Assembly (NCBI GenBank): GCA_020740775.1
Contig: JAHEWK010000004.1
Span: forward strand, 1,860,001-1,924,000
Direction of reading: 5' to 3'
Origin: Ilyonectria destructans
Taxonomy: Eukaryota; Ascomycota; Sordariomycetes; Hypocreales; Nectriaceae
DNA length: 64,000 nucleotides
This document shows positions 46,206 through 57,823 of the stretch, piece after piece. Numbering within the stretch: the first letter of the stretch is position 1; each line of letters begins with the position of its first letter. The position numbers were made by a program, and so were the translations under genes. The notes under the pieces are model-generated. The model was not told where the DNA came from. It ran no database searches and saw only the letters and a list, made by a program, of their open reading frames with translations.

Positions 46206-47537
46206 TCAGTTATCTTCTACTCCAAACACCGCCACCGTGTTCCGCCATGATGCCTCACACACCTCCTCGACGCTGACCTCCTTAATGCCCGCCACAATCT
46301 TGGCCACGCGCTCGATGCTGCATGGCTCGTTGCGGCCCTTGACCATGGCTCCCTCCTCCCACTTTTCCTTCTTGACCACCTTGAAGCGGTCAGGAACTTC
46401 GGGCGCCCTCTTCTGATTCTTGGGCTGCTTCTGCTTCTGCTTCTGCTGTTTCGGCGCTACCTCAGGGGCAACAGCAGATCCGTTCTGCTCTGTCTCTCCT
46501 ACAGGCTTGTCCTTCTTCTCAATCAAGTACTTCCAGCCCTCGTGGCTCGGCCTGACCTCACACCAGGGCCCGTCCGTCTCAATCATGAGCCGGTCGAGAC
46601 TAACCTCCTTGACGACGGCACAGTTATCAACCGTCTTGAAGCTGCAGCCGTTGATACCGATGTACAGTCCCAGGTCCATCAACTCCCGCATCTCCTCGGC
46701 TGTCCCAGTGAAACTGTGAACAACGCCACCCTTGTCGAGCTTCTCCAGCTTCTCACCGAATGCTTCCTTGAGCAACCGCACGAAGTCGGCATGTGCAGCT
46801 CTCGAGTGTAGGAACAGGGGCAACTGGGGGCTCAAGGAGGCGGCGACTTTGAGCTGAGCGGCGAACGAGTGCAGCTGGATGGCCTTGGAGCAATAGTGCA
46901 GACGGTCGTAATCGAGGCCGAATTCGCCTATGGCGACTAGGTGCCTCTTGTCTGAAGTCCGCGCTTCGGAAATTAAAGTGTTGAGACCGGCAATGAGCTT
47001 CTCTGTCTTTTCGGCGTCAGGGGGATGCTCTTCGGAGACTGGCGCTTCTGGGTCTGGGTCGCACGGGGTTGTATGTTCAGACTCGTGGGAAGGACCGACA
47101 GTACTGAAGACTGCACTGCTACAGGGGTGAATGCCGGCAGTCGCGAAGACAGTCCCGGCTAGGGTTGTAGGTGTCAGTCGACAGTCCTGTGCTAGAATAA
47201 GTAACCGGAATAAACTCACGATATTCGTCTGCGAGCTGGAGAGCATCACGAGAGTTGCCTAGGTCAGAGCCCGTGACTATGAGTTTCGAGCAGCCGACTT
47301 CGCGGGCTCTGCTGATAACACCAGCGAGGTCATCGGGGTGCCGTTGTTTGCCATGATATCGGCCTCGAAAGATGGGATCTGACAAGTTGATGCCAATCTA
47401 CCAGACGAATCTCATGTGTAAGTCAAGGAAAGTCTCCACATTTGGGTTGGGTCATAGACGTAGGCACTCACATCGATGTATCTGGGCTTATAGCTTGAGG
47501 CACTCTCAGGCTCGGAGCCCGACGGAACTGAAGCCAT
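46206..47537 (-). CDS. TatD-family metal-dependent deoxyribonuclease
   Basis: TIM-barrel metal hydrolase of the TatD/TATDN1 family, with exonuclease activity in characterised members. Exons 47537-47472, 47397-47220 and 47158-46206 give about 398 aa. Motifs: YIDIGINLSDPIFRGRYHGK at the N-terminus (eukaryotic members replace the bacterial HxH this way), TAGIHPC, AIGEFGLDYDR with the metal-bridging Glu, FLHSR, VVHSFTGT, and IETDGPWCEVRPSH. Two insertions unlike the bacterial protein are acidic (about residues 95-125) and Lys/Gln-rich (KQQKQKQKQPKNQKR). The frame extends upstream to Met codons at 47621 and 47639, adding an Arg-rich, acid-poor stretch that could target mitochondria; 47537 is the conservative start. 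Diverges from RNR1. Confidence 0.9.
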
Positions 47538-48390
47538 GGTTATGGATCTCAAATTTGCAGTTTGGGATCTGAAGCAAAGATTGTGGGATGGGGCTCGCAG
47601 GAGAAGCCTTCTCAAGACCATGGGTTCAGCTTGCAACAAAGGCGCTTGAGTGGCTAACAGGCAGCAGAACCATCAGGATTGTAAGAGTCACACAGGCCCC
47701 TGTTCGCATTGCTCGCTTATTGGTTGTCCCTCCAGGCACGTCTCCATCCGTTCTCAGTCACGATTACGAGTGGTTGGCCCGTGGATTCACCGCCAAGCCT
47801 GGTCAATTAATAATTGCATCTCCACTCACGTGACTCCGCGCGCCAGTCCCATGCCAGACCCCGCCACGATCCATGCCCATTGACCAGGGGACGCGGCGAC
47901 GCGATATCGGAGCAGATTGTTGAGGATTGCGGTTTCCATGGCAGAAAGCAGGAGTTACGACGAAATCCGATGCTCTCGCCGAGTTCTAGAGCGTAGAACG
48001 ACCCCGAACGAGCCCGGCTGGAGCCGCAATCGGGAGATTGTTGCATGGGCGGGCGGGCGTTGCCTGAGGTTGCGCGCTGGGACTTTAATGGATTTCCTAA
48101 TGCGCTTGGATGTTGTCGCGCTAAAAATTGGCGTCGCGTTCAGAAGACGCGACTCCCATAAAACCTCCCTCGACCATCCTGTCAAACCTGCATCCCACAT
48201 CCCCTCGACAAACTACTGCAAACCACCTTGGACAATCCCCATCTTGTCTCAAGGGCCTCAGATCTTCCTTTAGAAGCCACTTTGTCTTCCAGCTGCTCCT
48301 TTTAGCAGGGAAGAGAGCCTTGCATCAACCTGCATCCGGTTCATCCCGTCCTCCCCACTTCCCTATCAACCAACCCTCACATCCTCCGCC
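47538..48390. promoter_or_regulatory. Divergent promoter region (TatD gene / RNR1)
   Basis: About 850 bases between two start codons. It contains the inverted MCB-like pair at 48133-48153 plus a further GTCGCG at 48115-48120. No additional frame is supported. Confidence 0.5.
48133..48153. promoter_or_regulatory. Inverted pair of MCB-like elements upstream of RNR1
   Basis: GTCGCGT (48133-48139) and ACGCGAC (48147-48153) form a perfect seven-base inverted repeat with a seven-base spacer, about 240 bases before the RNR1 start. ACGCGN cores are bound by MBF-type factors in yeasts and drive S-phase expression of ribonucleotide reductase genes. Function here is inferred. Confidence 0.5.
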
Positions 48391-51242
48391 ATGTTCGTCA
48401 GAAAGCGCGGTATGTATCTCCTGAACCCGAGTGTGCCTATTTAATGCTGACAGCCGTCTAGATGGACGCCAGGAGCGTGTCCAGTTCGACAAGATCACTG
48501 CCCGTGTCTCCAGGCTGTGTTACGGCCTGGACGTTGATCACGTTGACCCCGTCGCCATCACTCAAAAGGTCATCTCAGGTGTCTATGGCGGTGTAACCAC
48601 TGTCCAATTAGACGATCTCGTAAGTCCCAGATGGCCTCCAACGCTCCCTCAGTTGACTAACATAGATGCTACAGGCCGCCGAGACTGCTGCGTACATGAC
48701 GGTTACGCACCCCGACTACGCCATCCTGGCGGCCCGCATTGCCGTCTCCAACCTCCATAAGCAGACTAAGAAGCAGTGGTCCGCTGTTGTCAGCGACCTC
48801 TACCACTATGTCAACGAAAAGAACGGTCGGTTGTCGCCCATGATCTCCAAGGAGACTTATGAGTGCGTCATGCGACACAAGGAGGAGCTCGACTCCGCGA
48901 TTGTATATGACCGCGACTTCAACTACCAATACTTCGGCTTCAAGACTCTGGAGCGATCTTATCTCCTCAAGATTGACGGCAAGATTGTTGAGCGACCGCA
49001 GCACATGATCATGCGTGTGTCTGTCGGCATCTGGGGCGATGACATTGAGCGTGTCCTGGAGACCTACAACCTCATGTCCAGCAAGCTGTTCACCCATGCT
49101 TCGCCCACCCTTTTCAACGCTGGTACCCCTCAGCCCCAGCTGTCTTCCTGCTTCCTGGTTGACATGAAGGAGGATAGCATCGAGGGTATCTATGACACTC
49201 TCAAGACGTGTGCCATGATTTCCAAGATGGCTGGCGGTATCGGTCTCAACGCTCACCGTATCCGTGCCACTGGCTCCTACATTGCCGGTACCAACGGTAC
49301 CTCCAACGGTGTCATTCCCATGCTCCGTGTCTTCAACAACACTGCTCGATACGTCGACCAGGGTGGCAACAAGCGACCGGGTGCTTTCGCCATCTACCTC
49401 GAGCCCTGGCACGCGGATGTCTTCGAGTTCCTGGACCTGCGCAAGAACCACGGCAAGGAAGAGGTCCGCGCCCGCGATCTCTTCTTAGCCCTTTGGATCC
49501 CTGATCTCTTCATGAAGCGGGTTGAGAAGAACGGTGATTGGACTCTGATGTGCCCCAACGAGTGCCCTGGCCTTGCCGACTGCTACGGCGATGAGTTCGA
49601 GGCCTTGTACGAGAAGTACGAGAAGCTTGGCAAGGGTCGCAAGACCATGAAGGCTCAGAAGTTGTGGTACGCCATCCTCGAGGCTCAGACTGAGACTGGC
49701 AACCCCTTCATGCTGTACAAGGACGCATGCAACCGCAAGAGCAACCAGAAGAACCTGGGCACCATCCGCAGCTCCAACCTCTGCACTGAGATCATTGAGT
49801 ACTGTGCCCCTGATGAGGTCGCTGTCTGTAACCTTGCCTCCCTGGCTCTGCCTTCGTTTGTCGACTACAACGAGGGCTGCTACGACTTCAAGAAGCTGCA
49901 CGAAGTCACCCAGGTCGTTGTCCGCAACTTGAACAAGATCATCGACGTCAACCACTACCCCGTCATTGAGGCTCGCAACAGCAACATGCGCCACAGACCC
50001 ATTGGTGTTGGTGTCCAGGGTCTTGCCGATGCCTTCCTCGCTCTTCGCATGCCCTTCGAGTCCCCTGAGGCTCGTGAGCTGAACAAGCAGATATTTGAGA
50101 CCATCTACCACGCTGCCCTGACTGCTTCTGTGCAGCTCGCCAAGGAGGAGGGCCCCTACTCCACCTTTAAGGGCTCTCCCGCTTCTGAGGGCATCCTTCA
50201 GTTTGACATGTGGAACGTGAAGCCCTCTGACCTTTGGGACTGGGAGACTCTCCGTGAGCAGGTCAAGGAGCACGGCCTTCGCAACAGCTTGCTCCTCGCC
50301 CCCATGCCTACGGCCAGTACTTCCCAGATCCTGGGCAACAACGAATGCTTTGAGCCCTATACCTCAAACATTTACCAGCGCCGTGTCCTGGCTGGTGAGT
50401 TCCAGGTTGTCAACCCCTGGCTCCTCAAGGACCTGGTCGATATGGGCTTGTGGTCCGATGCCATGAAGAACCGAATCATTGCCGAGGGTGGTTCCATCCA
50501 GAACATCCCCAACATTCCCGCTGATATCAAGTCTCTGTACAAGACTGTGTGGGAGATTTCCCAACGTCAAGTCATCCAGATGTCTGCCGACCGAGGTGCC
50601 TTCATTGATCAGTCCCAGTCCCTCAACATCCACATGAAGGACCCCACCATGGGCAAGATTACCAGCATGCACTTTGCTGGCTGGAAGCTCGGTCTCAAGA
50701 CTGGCATGTACTACCTGCGCACCCAGGCTGCTGCCGCTCCCATCCAGTTCACTGTTGATCAGGAGGCGCTTAAGGTTGCCGACAGCAACGTGGGTCAGCC
50801 CCGGATCTTGAAGAAGCGAGCTCCTCCCTCTGGAACGAGCTACATGTCCTCCCCGTCTGCGGTTCCCCGCGGCGTGGCTGCTGGCAGGAAGGACGGCGTC
50901 TCTGGCAACTCTCTCGGCCCCAGCGGGATGCCTACTCCTGCCGCCACGCCTCCCCCGGGCAAGGCGCCTTCCATGAAAGCCGATGTCGAGGAGGGTGACA
51001 GCCCCAAGACTCTCCCGACTGAGCCCGCCGAGAATATCAAGGATGAGGAGCTGAGCCTCAAGAAGAGCAACCAATCTGAGGACCAGGATGAGGACAGTGA
51101 GGAGCGTGAGCGCGACATCTACTCAGATGCTGTGCTGGCTTGTAAGTTACCAAAATCCCGTTTGATATGAGACGACAAACGCTAATCAGGTTTGACAGGC
51201 TCCATTGAGAACCCTGAGTCCTGCGTTATGTGCAGCGGTTAA
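48391..51242 (+). CDS. RNR1: Ribonucleoside-diphosphate reductase large subunit
   Basis: Class Ia ribonucleotide reductase alpha chain, reducing NDPs to dNDPs with the small subunit. Exons 48391-48409, 48462-48619, 48675-51141 and 51199-51242 give about 895 aa. The ATP cone is at the start ([20 protein letters not shown]). Visible catalytic-core motifs are [20 protein letters not shown] (redox Cys), [26 protein letters not shown] (thiyl-radical Cys), [10 protein letters not shown], and [20 protein letters not shown]. The C-terminus ends CVMCSG, the CxxC swinging arm. About 100 residues before it are Pro-, Ser- and acid-rich linker. The acceptor of intron 2 is set at 48674 (CTACAG) because the ATAG nine bases upstream would add MLQ. 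Exon 1 is only 19 nt. Confidence 0.97.
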
Positions 51243-52900
51243 GTAGCGCTATGTTATCCAGGCAGAGAATGTGTATAATGATGGTCGATGAGATGAACAC
51301 GACGACATGGGTCAGAAAGCATGGTATGGTTAGGTACAGCAAGGTAATGTGGTCTGGTCTTTTGTTTTGCTATTGAGGGCATATCGGGGGTTTGGCATTG
51401 ATTCCCTTTTGGCATGCCTGTGATGGAGTATTTTGCGAGGACAACCTGGCCGTTTCATGGGATTGATTGGTCTTGTGGCATTTCTGAATGTCAAGCTGCT
51501 TTAGATATTTGATTAGTGTTAATGCTTAAGCGTCTCCCAAATAGACAACATTTGTTCAAGTCTATTGTGTCAGTCAGTGAGCAGTCGCGGCGGTTGGGAT
51601 GGATGTGTGAGTGTAGTGGGCTGCCTCCGCTAATATCTAGAGCAGTGAATTCCCAGCCTCCGGGCCGCAACATAAGAGCGAAGGCACGAACGCCAAAGCC
51701 GTGACGTGGTCGAGATTATGGGAAGAGTTGAGGAGGTGAGACACGCATTAGCCAACGCAGTCCGTCGGGTGTAAGGTCTCGGCCGTTCTTTTGGCGCGGT
51801 GTGGATCGGGACGTTCTCTGAGTGCCATTTAGGTGCAGCAATCTATCGAGGCTGGTGCAGAGCCGAACTGGACCTGTCGAGCTGAAAACGACGATCCAAC
51901 CTGGGGCTAGCCTTGCGTGCACTCTAAGTCCCGGCTCCCTTAATTGCCCCTTGCCTAGACCTAGTTGGACGGCCAGCCACAGATTTCCACTTTCAGAACG
52001 AACGGCGGCTTGTGTCAAATGAGAGGATCATAGGCAATGGGCGGTGTCGCCAAGCAGAAGCAGCGCTGTGAATAGGCTGGTAGTTGAAGGGGGGACAGAT
52101 GTGCAGGTGGGTGAGACATGGCAAACAGATGGAGACGACCGGAGAGAGTGGATAGGTGGTAAGTGCAGCAGTGAGAGAGATGGCCCGGCTGGCTTGGATG
52201 GAGGTTGCACAGGTGAGGCCCACGACAGGAAATGGTGGCACAATTGCGTCTCGAGTTAAATGGACGCAGTTCGTGCAACAATAAGATGGCCGTTCTGTTT
52301 CAAAACAAGCGTCCGATCTTTGTCGAGGTTACGTCGCAGTGGCGAGTAAGTGAAGGGAGTAAAATAAAAGAACCCAGCCACACCGATTGAGCTGAGTGGG
52401 CTACCAATTCGCTTGGGACCGATGTGGCGGTCGCCAGTTACACCCATGACAACATGCAAAGTACTCCGTACTTGCTGTGTGACATATGAGGTAACTCGGA
52501 TGACTTGACGGTAGAATGACGACGGGATACGCGAAAGTTCATGACCAACAACAAAGTTTTTAATTAAACTTGGTCGGTTTAGTAAACACCAAAAGGATGA
52601 AGCCGTTCACGGCAGACAGAACGTAGTGGTGTTGATCAGAATCATCGTCAGTGGAAGAAGTAGACGAAAACAGGTAGCTCAGGGGCACTGGACTTGGCAT
52701 CACTTACCGGCCGGGCTGTACAATGATTGCGGTGCGAGTCCAGAACCTGTAGGTCTCGTAGCGCTGTCGCGTCTAGGTCCAAGTCGGTCTGGCCTTTCGA
52801 CATGATTATGATGAGGGAGAATGGGGCCATTCGTCTGTGGGCGATCCTATGACATCAACTCCCGCCAGCTGGCCGGGCCCCAAATCCCTGTCTTCCGTGG

Positions 52901-52940
52901 CTTCAGTGGCTCTCAGCGCCTCTCAGCGCCTCTCAGTGGC
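52901..52940. repeat. Ten-base tandem repeat TCTCAGYGSC (4 copies)
   Basis: Units are CTTCAGTGGC, TCTCAGCGCC, TCTCAGCGCC and TCTCAGTGGC. The reverse complement of the unit is repeated at 63491-63540 and a nine-base version is at 7512-7547. Confidence 0.8.
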
Positions 52941-54250
52941 TCCCTTGCCCTGGCGAAGCCACCCGCCACCAGCTGAGCAGGGGGACGAATGCCCAAGGCC
53001 AAAGGGAGGAGGGGTAGAGTGAGTGTGTGTGGGGTACTGCGTCGTGGGCGGAAGTCCAGCGCATCTACTACGTAGGTAGTAGTTTCGAACAGATGAGGAT
53101 GCAGACCTCATTCAAGCCCGTATGGCCTTCACATGCGGGGCTGGTTAATGGAGAAAGCAGGTACTACGTACGTAGTGAGCAAGCAAGAAAAACAAGTGAC
53201 GAGGGCCGCCAAGGGCCGTTGCAACCGAGAAGCAGCTGTGCATCCATCAATTACGCCAGAGGTTGGCTCGAGATGGGGCACAAGCATGGATGGAATCTGG
53301 GATCGAGAAGGGAAACCAGTTGTGCCAGTCGCATCGGGAGGTCGGTGGCCAGGGAACCGGAAGAGGTGGGTCTGCGAAAGCAAGCTCAGTGGAGGAGAGT
53401 GGGGTAAGCGCACCCAGACACCCCAGATGTCCAAGGAAGGAAAAGTTGAAAACTGGTCCATTGTCCAATCGGACAACGCCGTGCGATCATCGGCCGACAA
53501 CAACTGAGGTCATCATTGAACCTCGCTGCAGCTAGGCGTTGTTGGTGCTGGCTTCCTGCTGGGGCCCTGGGCTCTGGGCCCGGATTGATCGACCTCCATC
53601 AATGCACTCACTGGTTTGCTCTGCTCTTGGCTGCTCCAACTCGTGGCCATACACGTGTTTACGACTGGGAGAGGCCGGGAAGCGGGCGGGTTAGTGGGCA
53701 GGGCTGGCGACAATCAGGTTAGGATTGCCTGCTGTTGCTCGGCTGGAGAATGGTTGCTGCGGCAGGAATCACACACTCGTCATACCATTCCTTCGTGCCT
53801 GCTTTGTGGTCGTTGTCGAGCTGCAAACGAACAAGCTTTCTAGAAGTACTCTTGTCTTCCCAGCGACGTTGAATTAACAGCCGAGTGGTGTGCATGCAAC
53901 CGTCCCCGGCGGCCTCTCCCGCGGCAATGGGCAATCGCCAGCTTGCTCTTTGGGTGGTCTTACACCGCCCACAAGCCGTCTTTTGGTCTGGGCTAGCCTC
54001 CGAAGCTTCTCAGGACCCTCCTCGAGGAGAATTTTCAGCCAGACTCTGTGATAGATTGGGACCGAGAGACCAAGCGCTCCAGAACAGGCAAGGACTGGTG
54101 TTCCGTAGCGGCCCATCGTTCGATGGCCCTGGGCAATTCCCTCTAGCGTCCGGTGGCTAGTGGGGTCTCCGATTTGGAGATCTAGTGTGGTAGTATCAAA
54201 GCCGCAGGTGCATGTCGATCCAGCTTGCTTTTGCTTCTGCTTCTGTCTTG

Positions 54251-54350
54251 CCTCTGCCTCTGCCTCTGCCTCTGCCTCTGCCTCTGCCTCTGCCTCTGCC
54301 TCTGCCTCTGCCTCTGCCTCTGCCTCTGCCTCTGCCTCTGCCTCTGCCTT
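54251..54350. repeat. CCTCTG hexanucleotide microsatellite (16 perfect copies)
   Basis: Sixteen perfect CCTCTG units (54251-54346) followed by a degenerate one, flanked by TTCTGC/TTGCTTC-like related words. All three frames on either strand stay open through the array, which creates long false reading frames (for example Ala-Glu repeats on the minus strand). Confidence 0.95.
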
Positions 54351-55730
54351 TGCTTCTCGCTGCCGGCTAGCTTCCTCGACAGCCAGGCGTTGACAAACGT
54401 GCATGGCTTGCGCGGCCTTCTGCATGGCCTTTCACATGGCCTTTCGCGTGGCAAGAGAAAGAGGCCGCCTGCGTCATATCATGGAACCCATACTATGCAG
54501 AGAGAGCTCTGACGATTGTCTGTAGGACGAACTGCTTACACCACCTGACGGTGTATTGCTGCTAGTGGAGCTTGGTTTGAGGGCTCCAAGCGGGCCCTCG
54601 ATCGCGGCTCTTTTGCTTTCCACGCCTTGATCTCATCCTAGACACCCCCATCTACCATCCCCGATCCCCAGACACCATCCACACCAGCCCCTGCGCTCAT
54701 CCATTTTCCCCGTAGCCGAACTACGTAGTACATGGCCTTAGTACTCATCCGCAGCTGGGCAGGCATCGTCCACTCCCATCATGTCATAGCCAGCGTGGTG
54801 GATATGCAACTCTAGCGTGTGGCTCTCCAGGGATGTCTTGCTACCTGAGCGTTGGGCTGCTCCCGCACCTCCCTGCCACTACTCGCACACGGCAGAGGTG
54901 ATGTAGACCTATGCAGGCGAACATGGCGGTCCATCCCATGTCGTACCTTCCCTGGCAGACCGCAAAACCTAAGGTATCCCGGCTTGCCTCCACGCGCAGT
55001 TGGCAACTGGCAGCTGGCAGCTGGCAACCGGCCGCCGCTAAGCCCTCCCGGCCGGTTGCTGTGCTCCTTCCCTCACGCCTTTAAAGCACCTCGCCCACCC
55101 TGATTCACCACCGTCTCTGCCTTCAAGATTTCTTCTCTACACCTTCATAACTCACCTCGTCCACTCCAAGCCTCGTCTCCAACCAGCCTCGCTCCGCCTC
55201 ACTCTCACGAAAGGACCTCCCTCGTTCGGTCACCTATCAATACCAGGTAAGCTTCTCCCGCCCACCCACATTCCTCCTCCTCTCCCTCGACTTCGTCCCG
55301 CCCTTTCCCATCACTCTCCCTCGGAGCTAGCCCGTTTCTTGTTGTGTCTTGGCACAGGGATGTTGGCACTCATATCTCATGGTTCACATCGTGTTCCCGG
55401 TCCCTGGGCGACCATCTCCTGCGCTCTTCGTCGCTCGGCACCTCCGTGCTACGTGTGAAACCAGCCTGTGGTGTGTCTCACGCAAACACCATGTGCCTGC
55501 AATTTTCAGTCCTCCTGCATTTGGCCTTCTTTTATTCCTAGGCCTTCTCCTCTTTTCTGGCTCTGATTCACTCTCTTCCATCAACTTCCCTACCCAGTTC
55601 GACCTGTCCTCTCGCTCATTTCTCAACCTTCCACCCACACTCTTTACTCGCCAAGACTCCCATCCCAAGACTAACATAACCACCCAGATTTCGAATCATT
55701 TACGAGTCGTGAACAAACCCATCCTTCAAA

Positions 55731-57053
55731 ATGAAGTCCATTCTGTTCGCCGTTGCCAGCCTGGCTACCGCCGCCGTGGCCCAGAGCGTCGGTGACCTTC
55801 CCGCGTGTGGTGTAAGTTCCTCGCCTGCTATTCATCATCGCCTCTAACCATCGTCCAGCAAACTTGCGCCAACAACATGCTCGGCGCCGAGAAGTCCAGC
55901 GAGCTTGGTTGCGACACTGGTGACATTGCCTGCCTCTGCACCAACAAGAACTTCGTCTACGGACTCCGAGACTGCTCCGGTGCTATCTGCAGCGAGAGTG
56001 AAGCTTCTCAGGTTGTCAAGTATGGTATCGCGGTTTGCTCCAGTAAGACCCCAGCTTTCCTCAATAATGTCACCATGCGACATGACTAACGCCCATGACA
56101 GGCGCTGGTGTCGCTATCACCACCAAGAGCGGCAGCTCCACTGTAAGTTGAGTCCGATAATTAACGACCAACACATTCTAACCTCGACTGTTCAGAAGAC
56201 TGGATCTGGCAACTCTAAGGGTGGCTCGGTGAGTATCCCGATTGTCCTCTTCTGCACTACCTCTAACCCAAACAACAGGCCACTGTTTCAACCATCTTCA
56301 GCACCATCACTTCGGATGGTTCCACCATCACCAGTGCCGTTTCCACCACCACCCTTGGCGGTGGCAGCGGAAATGACGACAAGAACTCCAAGTCTGGAGC
56401 TGAGGGTTCCGGCAAGGTCTCTACTTTCACCAGCGTCTTCACCAACAGTGCTGGCGATGTTGTCACCTCGACCGGCGAGACTACTCTCGGCGGCTCCGGC
56501 TCCGGCAAGGTCTCTACTTTCACCAGCGTCTTCACCAACAGCGCTGGCGATGTTGTCACCTCGACTGGCGAGACTACTCTCGGCGGCTCCGGCTCCGGCT
56601 CCGGCAAGGTCTCTACTTTCACTAGCGTATTCACCAACAGCGCTGGCGATGTTGTCACCACGACTGGCGAGACTACTCTTGGCGGCTCCGGTTCCGGCTC
56701 CAAGTCGGGTGTCGTCACCACCACTCTGACCTCTGATGGCTCTGAGATTGTCAAGACTCTCACCCAGACCGGCTCCACTAAGACCAAGTCGTCTGGCTCT
56801 GAGGCTTCGGCGACCGGTAGTGGGTCTGCTTCCGGATCTGGCAGCGAATCCACTGCTACCGGCTCTGCTGGCTCCAGCTCCACCGAGTCTGGCAGCTCCG
56901 GCTCGGCCAGCACCAGTTCTGACAACGCTGTAAGTTTTGATTTCCCAATTATCTTATTATCCCTCACTTACACTCTTCTAGGGTATGCCTCAGATGACTG
57001 CAGCCCCTGTTGGCGTCTTTGCCGCTGCCGGTCTCGCTCTTCTCCTCCTCTAA
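55731..57053 (+). CDS. CFEM-domain GPI-anchored cell-wall protein
   Basis: Secreted fungal surface protein. Exons 55731-55811, 55859-56042, 56102-56142, 56196-56228, 56279-56929 and 56982-57053 give about 353 aa. Signal peptide MKSILFAVASLATAAVAQ. The CFEM domain (about residues 20-90) has its eight cysteines, spaced through LPACGQTCANNML, LGCDTGDIACLC, LRDCSGAIC and IAVC, with the conserved Asp in GCDTGD; in Candida this Asp helps bind heme. A long Ser/Thr/Gly-rich stalk follows with three near-identical units around KVSTFTSVFTNSAGDVVT. The C-terminus (AAPVGVFAAAGLALLLL) is a GPI-attachment signal. Two exons (41 and 33 nt) are very short. Roles known for the family are adhesion, heme-iron capture or virulence; which applies is unknown. 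Confidence 0.92.
56406..56703. repeat. Coding tandem repeat in the CFEM gene stalk (3 copies)
   Basis: Three copies of a unit of roughly 95-105 bases beginning at GGCAAGGTCTCTACTTTCAC (near 56412, 56505 and 56604). They encode KVSTFTSVFTNSAGDVVTST-type blocks followed by GETTLGGSGSG spacers of differing length. Near-identity at DNA level indicates recent duplication or homogenisation. Confidence 0.85.
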
Positions 57054-57823
57054 ATGAGGCCGTGGTCACCCACATTTGATGTTTTTAAGTTGCACATGTT
57101 TGATACATAATACCCACCTGTACCTCCAATATTTGGAACCCTTCATCATATTCCTCAGTGCAGGGGCCCGGCATCGGGACAATCTTCGGCGCATGGAACG
57201 CGGAAAATGAGGTGAATGAACATGGAAAGGTCAGGTCTTTTGAGGGTTAATGATGCATATGGTTTATCTCTCGTCTTTCTAATGGAAAATGATGAAATTC
57301 ATGACAGTGGATGGGGATATTTTGGAAGGACTTTTCTGTGGTGTGGAGGCATTGACATGATGAGGATGAAGAGGCAACTCTAGTGGTGTCTTTCTGACAT
57401 CGCATCATTTTCATGTACTCTGGAAGGGACGTTATACCCGTCCTACGGCCTGGCCTCGGTGGGCGACTCTACTTCTTCGCTCTCATTGAAGAACATTAAT
57501 AGATAATTTTGGCACACAAACTGTATAATTTCCTGGTGACATTGGTGAAGTTAAATTGAGCAATGATGCAGAATTGACATATGAAACCGTTCGGGATACA
57601 GCGCGCTCCGCCGTCCCGCCTGGCAAGTTTCACTGGAGGCGAGCAAGTTTCCAGAGATTATCTTATGATGTGTTTTATTCTTCTAGATAACTAGGCACAA
57701 GCTCAAGCTCGTTGCGCCTATGCAGAATTTCCAATAACGCTCCCTTTAATACAAAAGCTAATCAAGCACATTTTCCCACCCGATTTCAACGCCGACGGTA
57801 CACGAACACAAACTATTCAGTGT
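57054..57823. other. Convergent spacer (CFEM gene / pirin 3' ends)
   Basis: About 770 AT-rich bases; no supported frame. Confidence 0.5.

Larger units (their letters stand above)
51243..55730. other. 4.5-kb region without a supported gene
   Basis: No frame has a recognisable domain. Features seen are a ten-base array (52901-52940), a perfect palindrome ACTACGTACGTAGT (53163-53176), and a hexanucleotide array (54251-54346). The last 600 bases are pyrimidine-rich and look like the CFEM gene's promoter and leader. A possible 5' UTR intron spans 55247-55357 (CAG|GTAAGC to GCACAG). Confidence 0.5.

Noticed and set aside
49485..50273. Long minus-strand frames across RNR1 (also 48669-49451 and 50364-51074)
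   Set aside because: Shadows of the highly conserved RNR1 coding sequence.
53874..54425. 183-codon minus-strand frame with an Ala-Glu repeat
   Set aside because: The long repeat comes from the CCTCTG microsatellite, which leaves every frame open; the flanks show no domain or splice structure.
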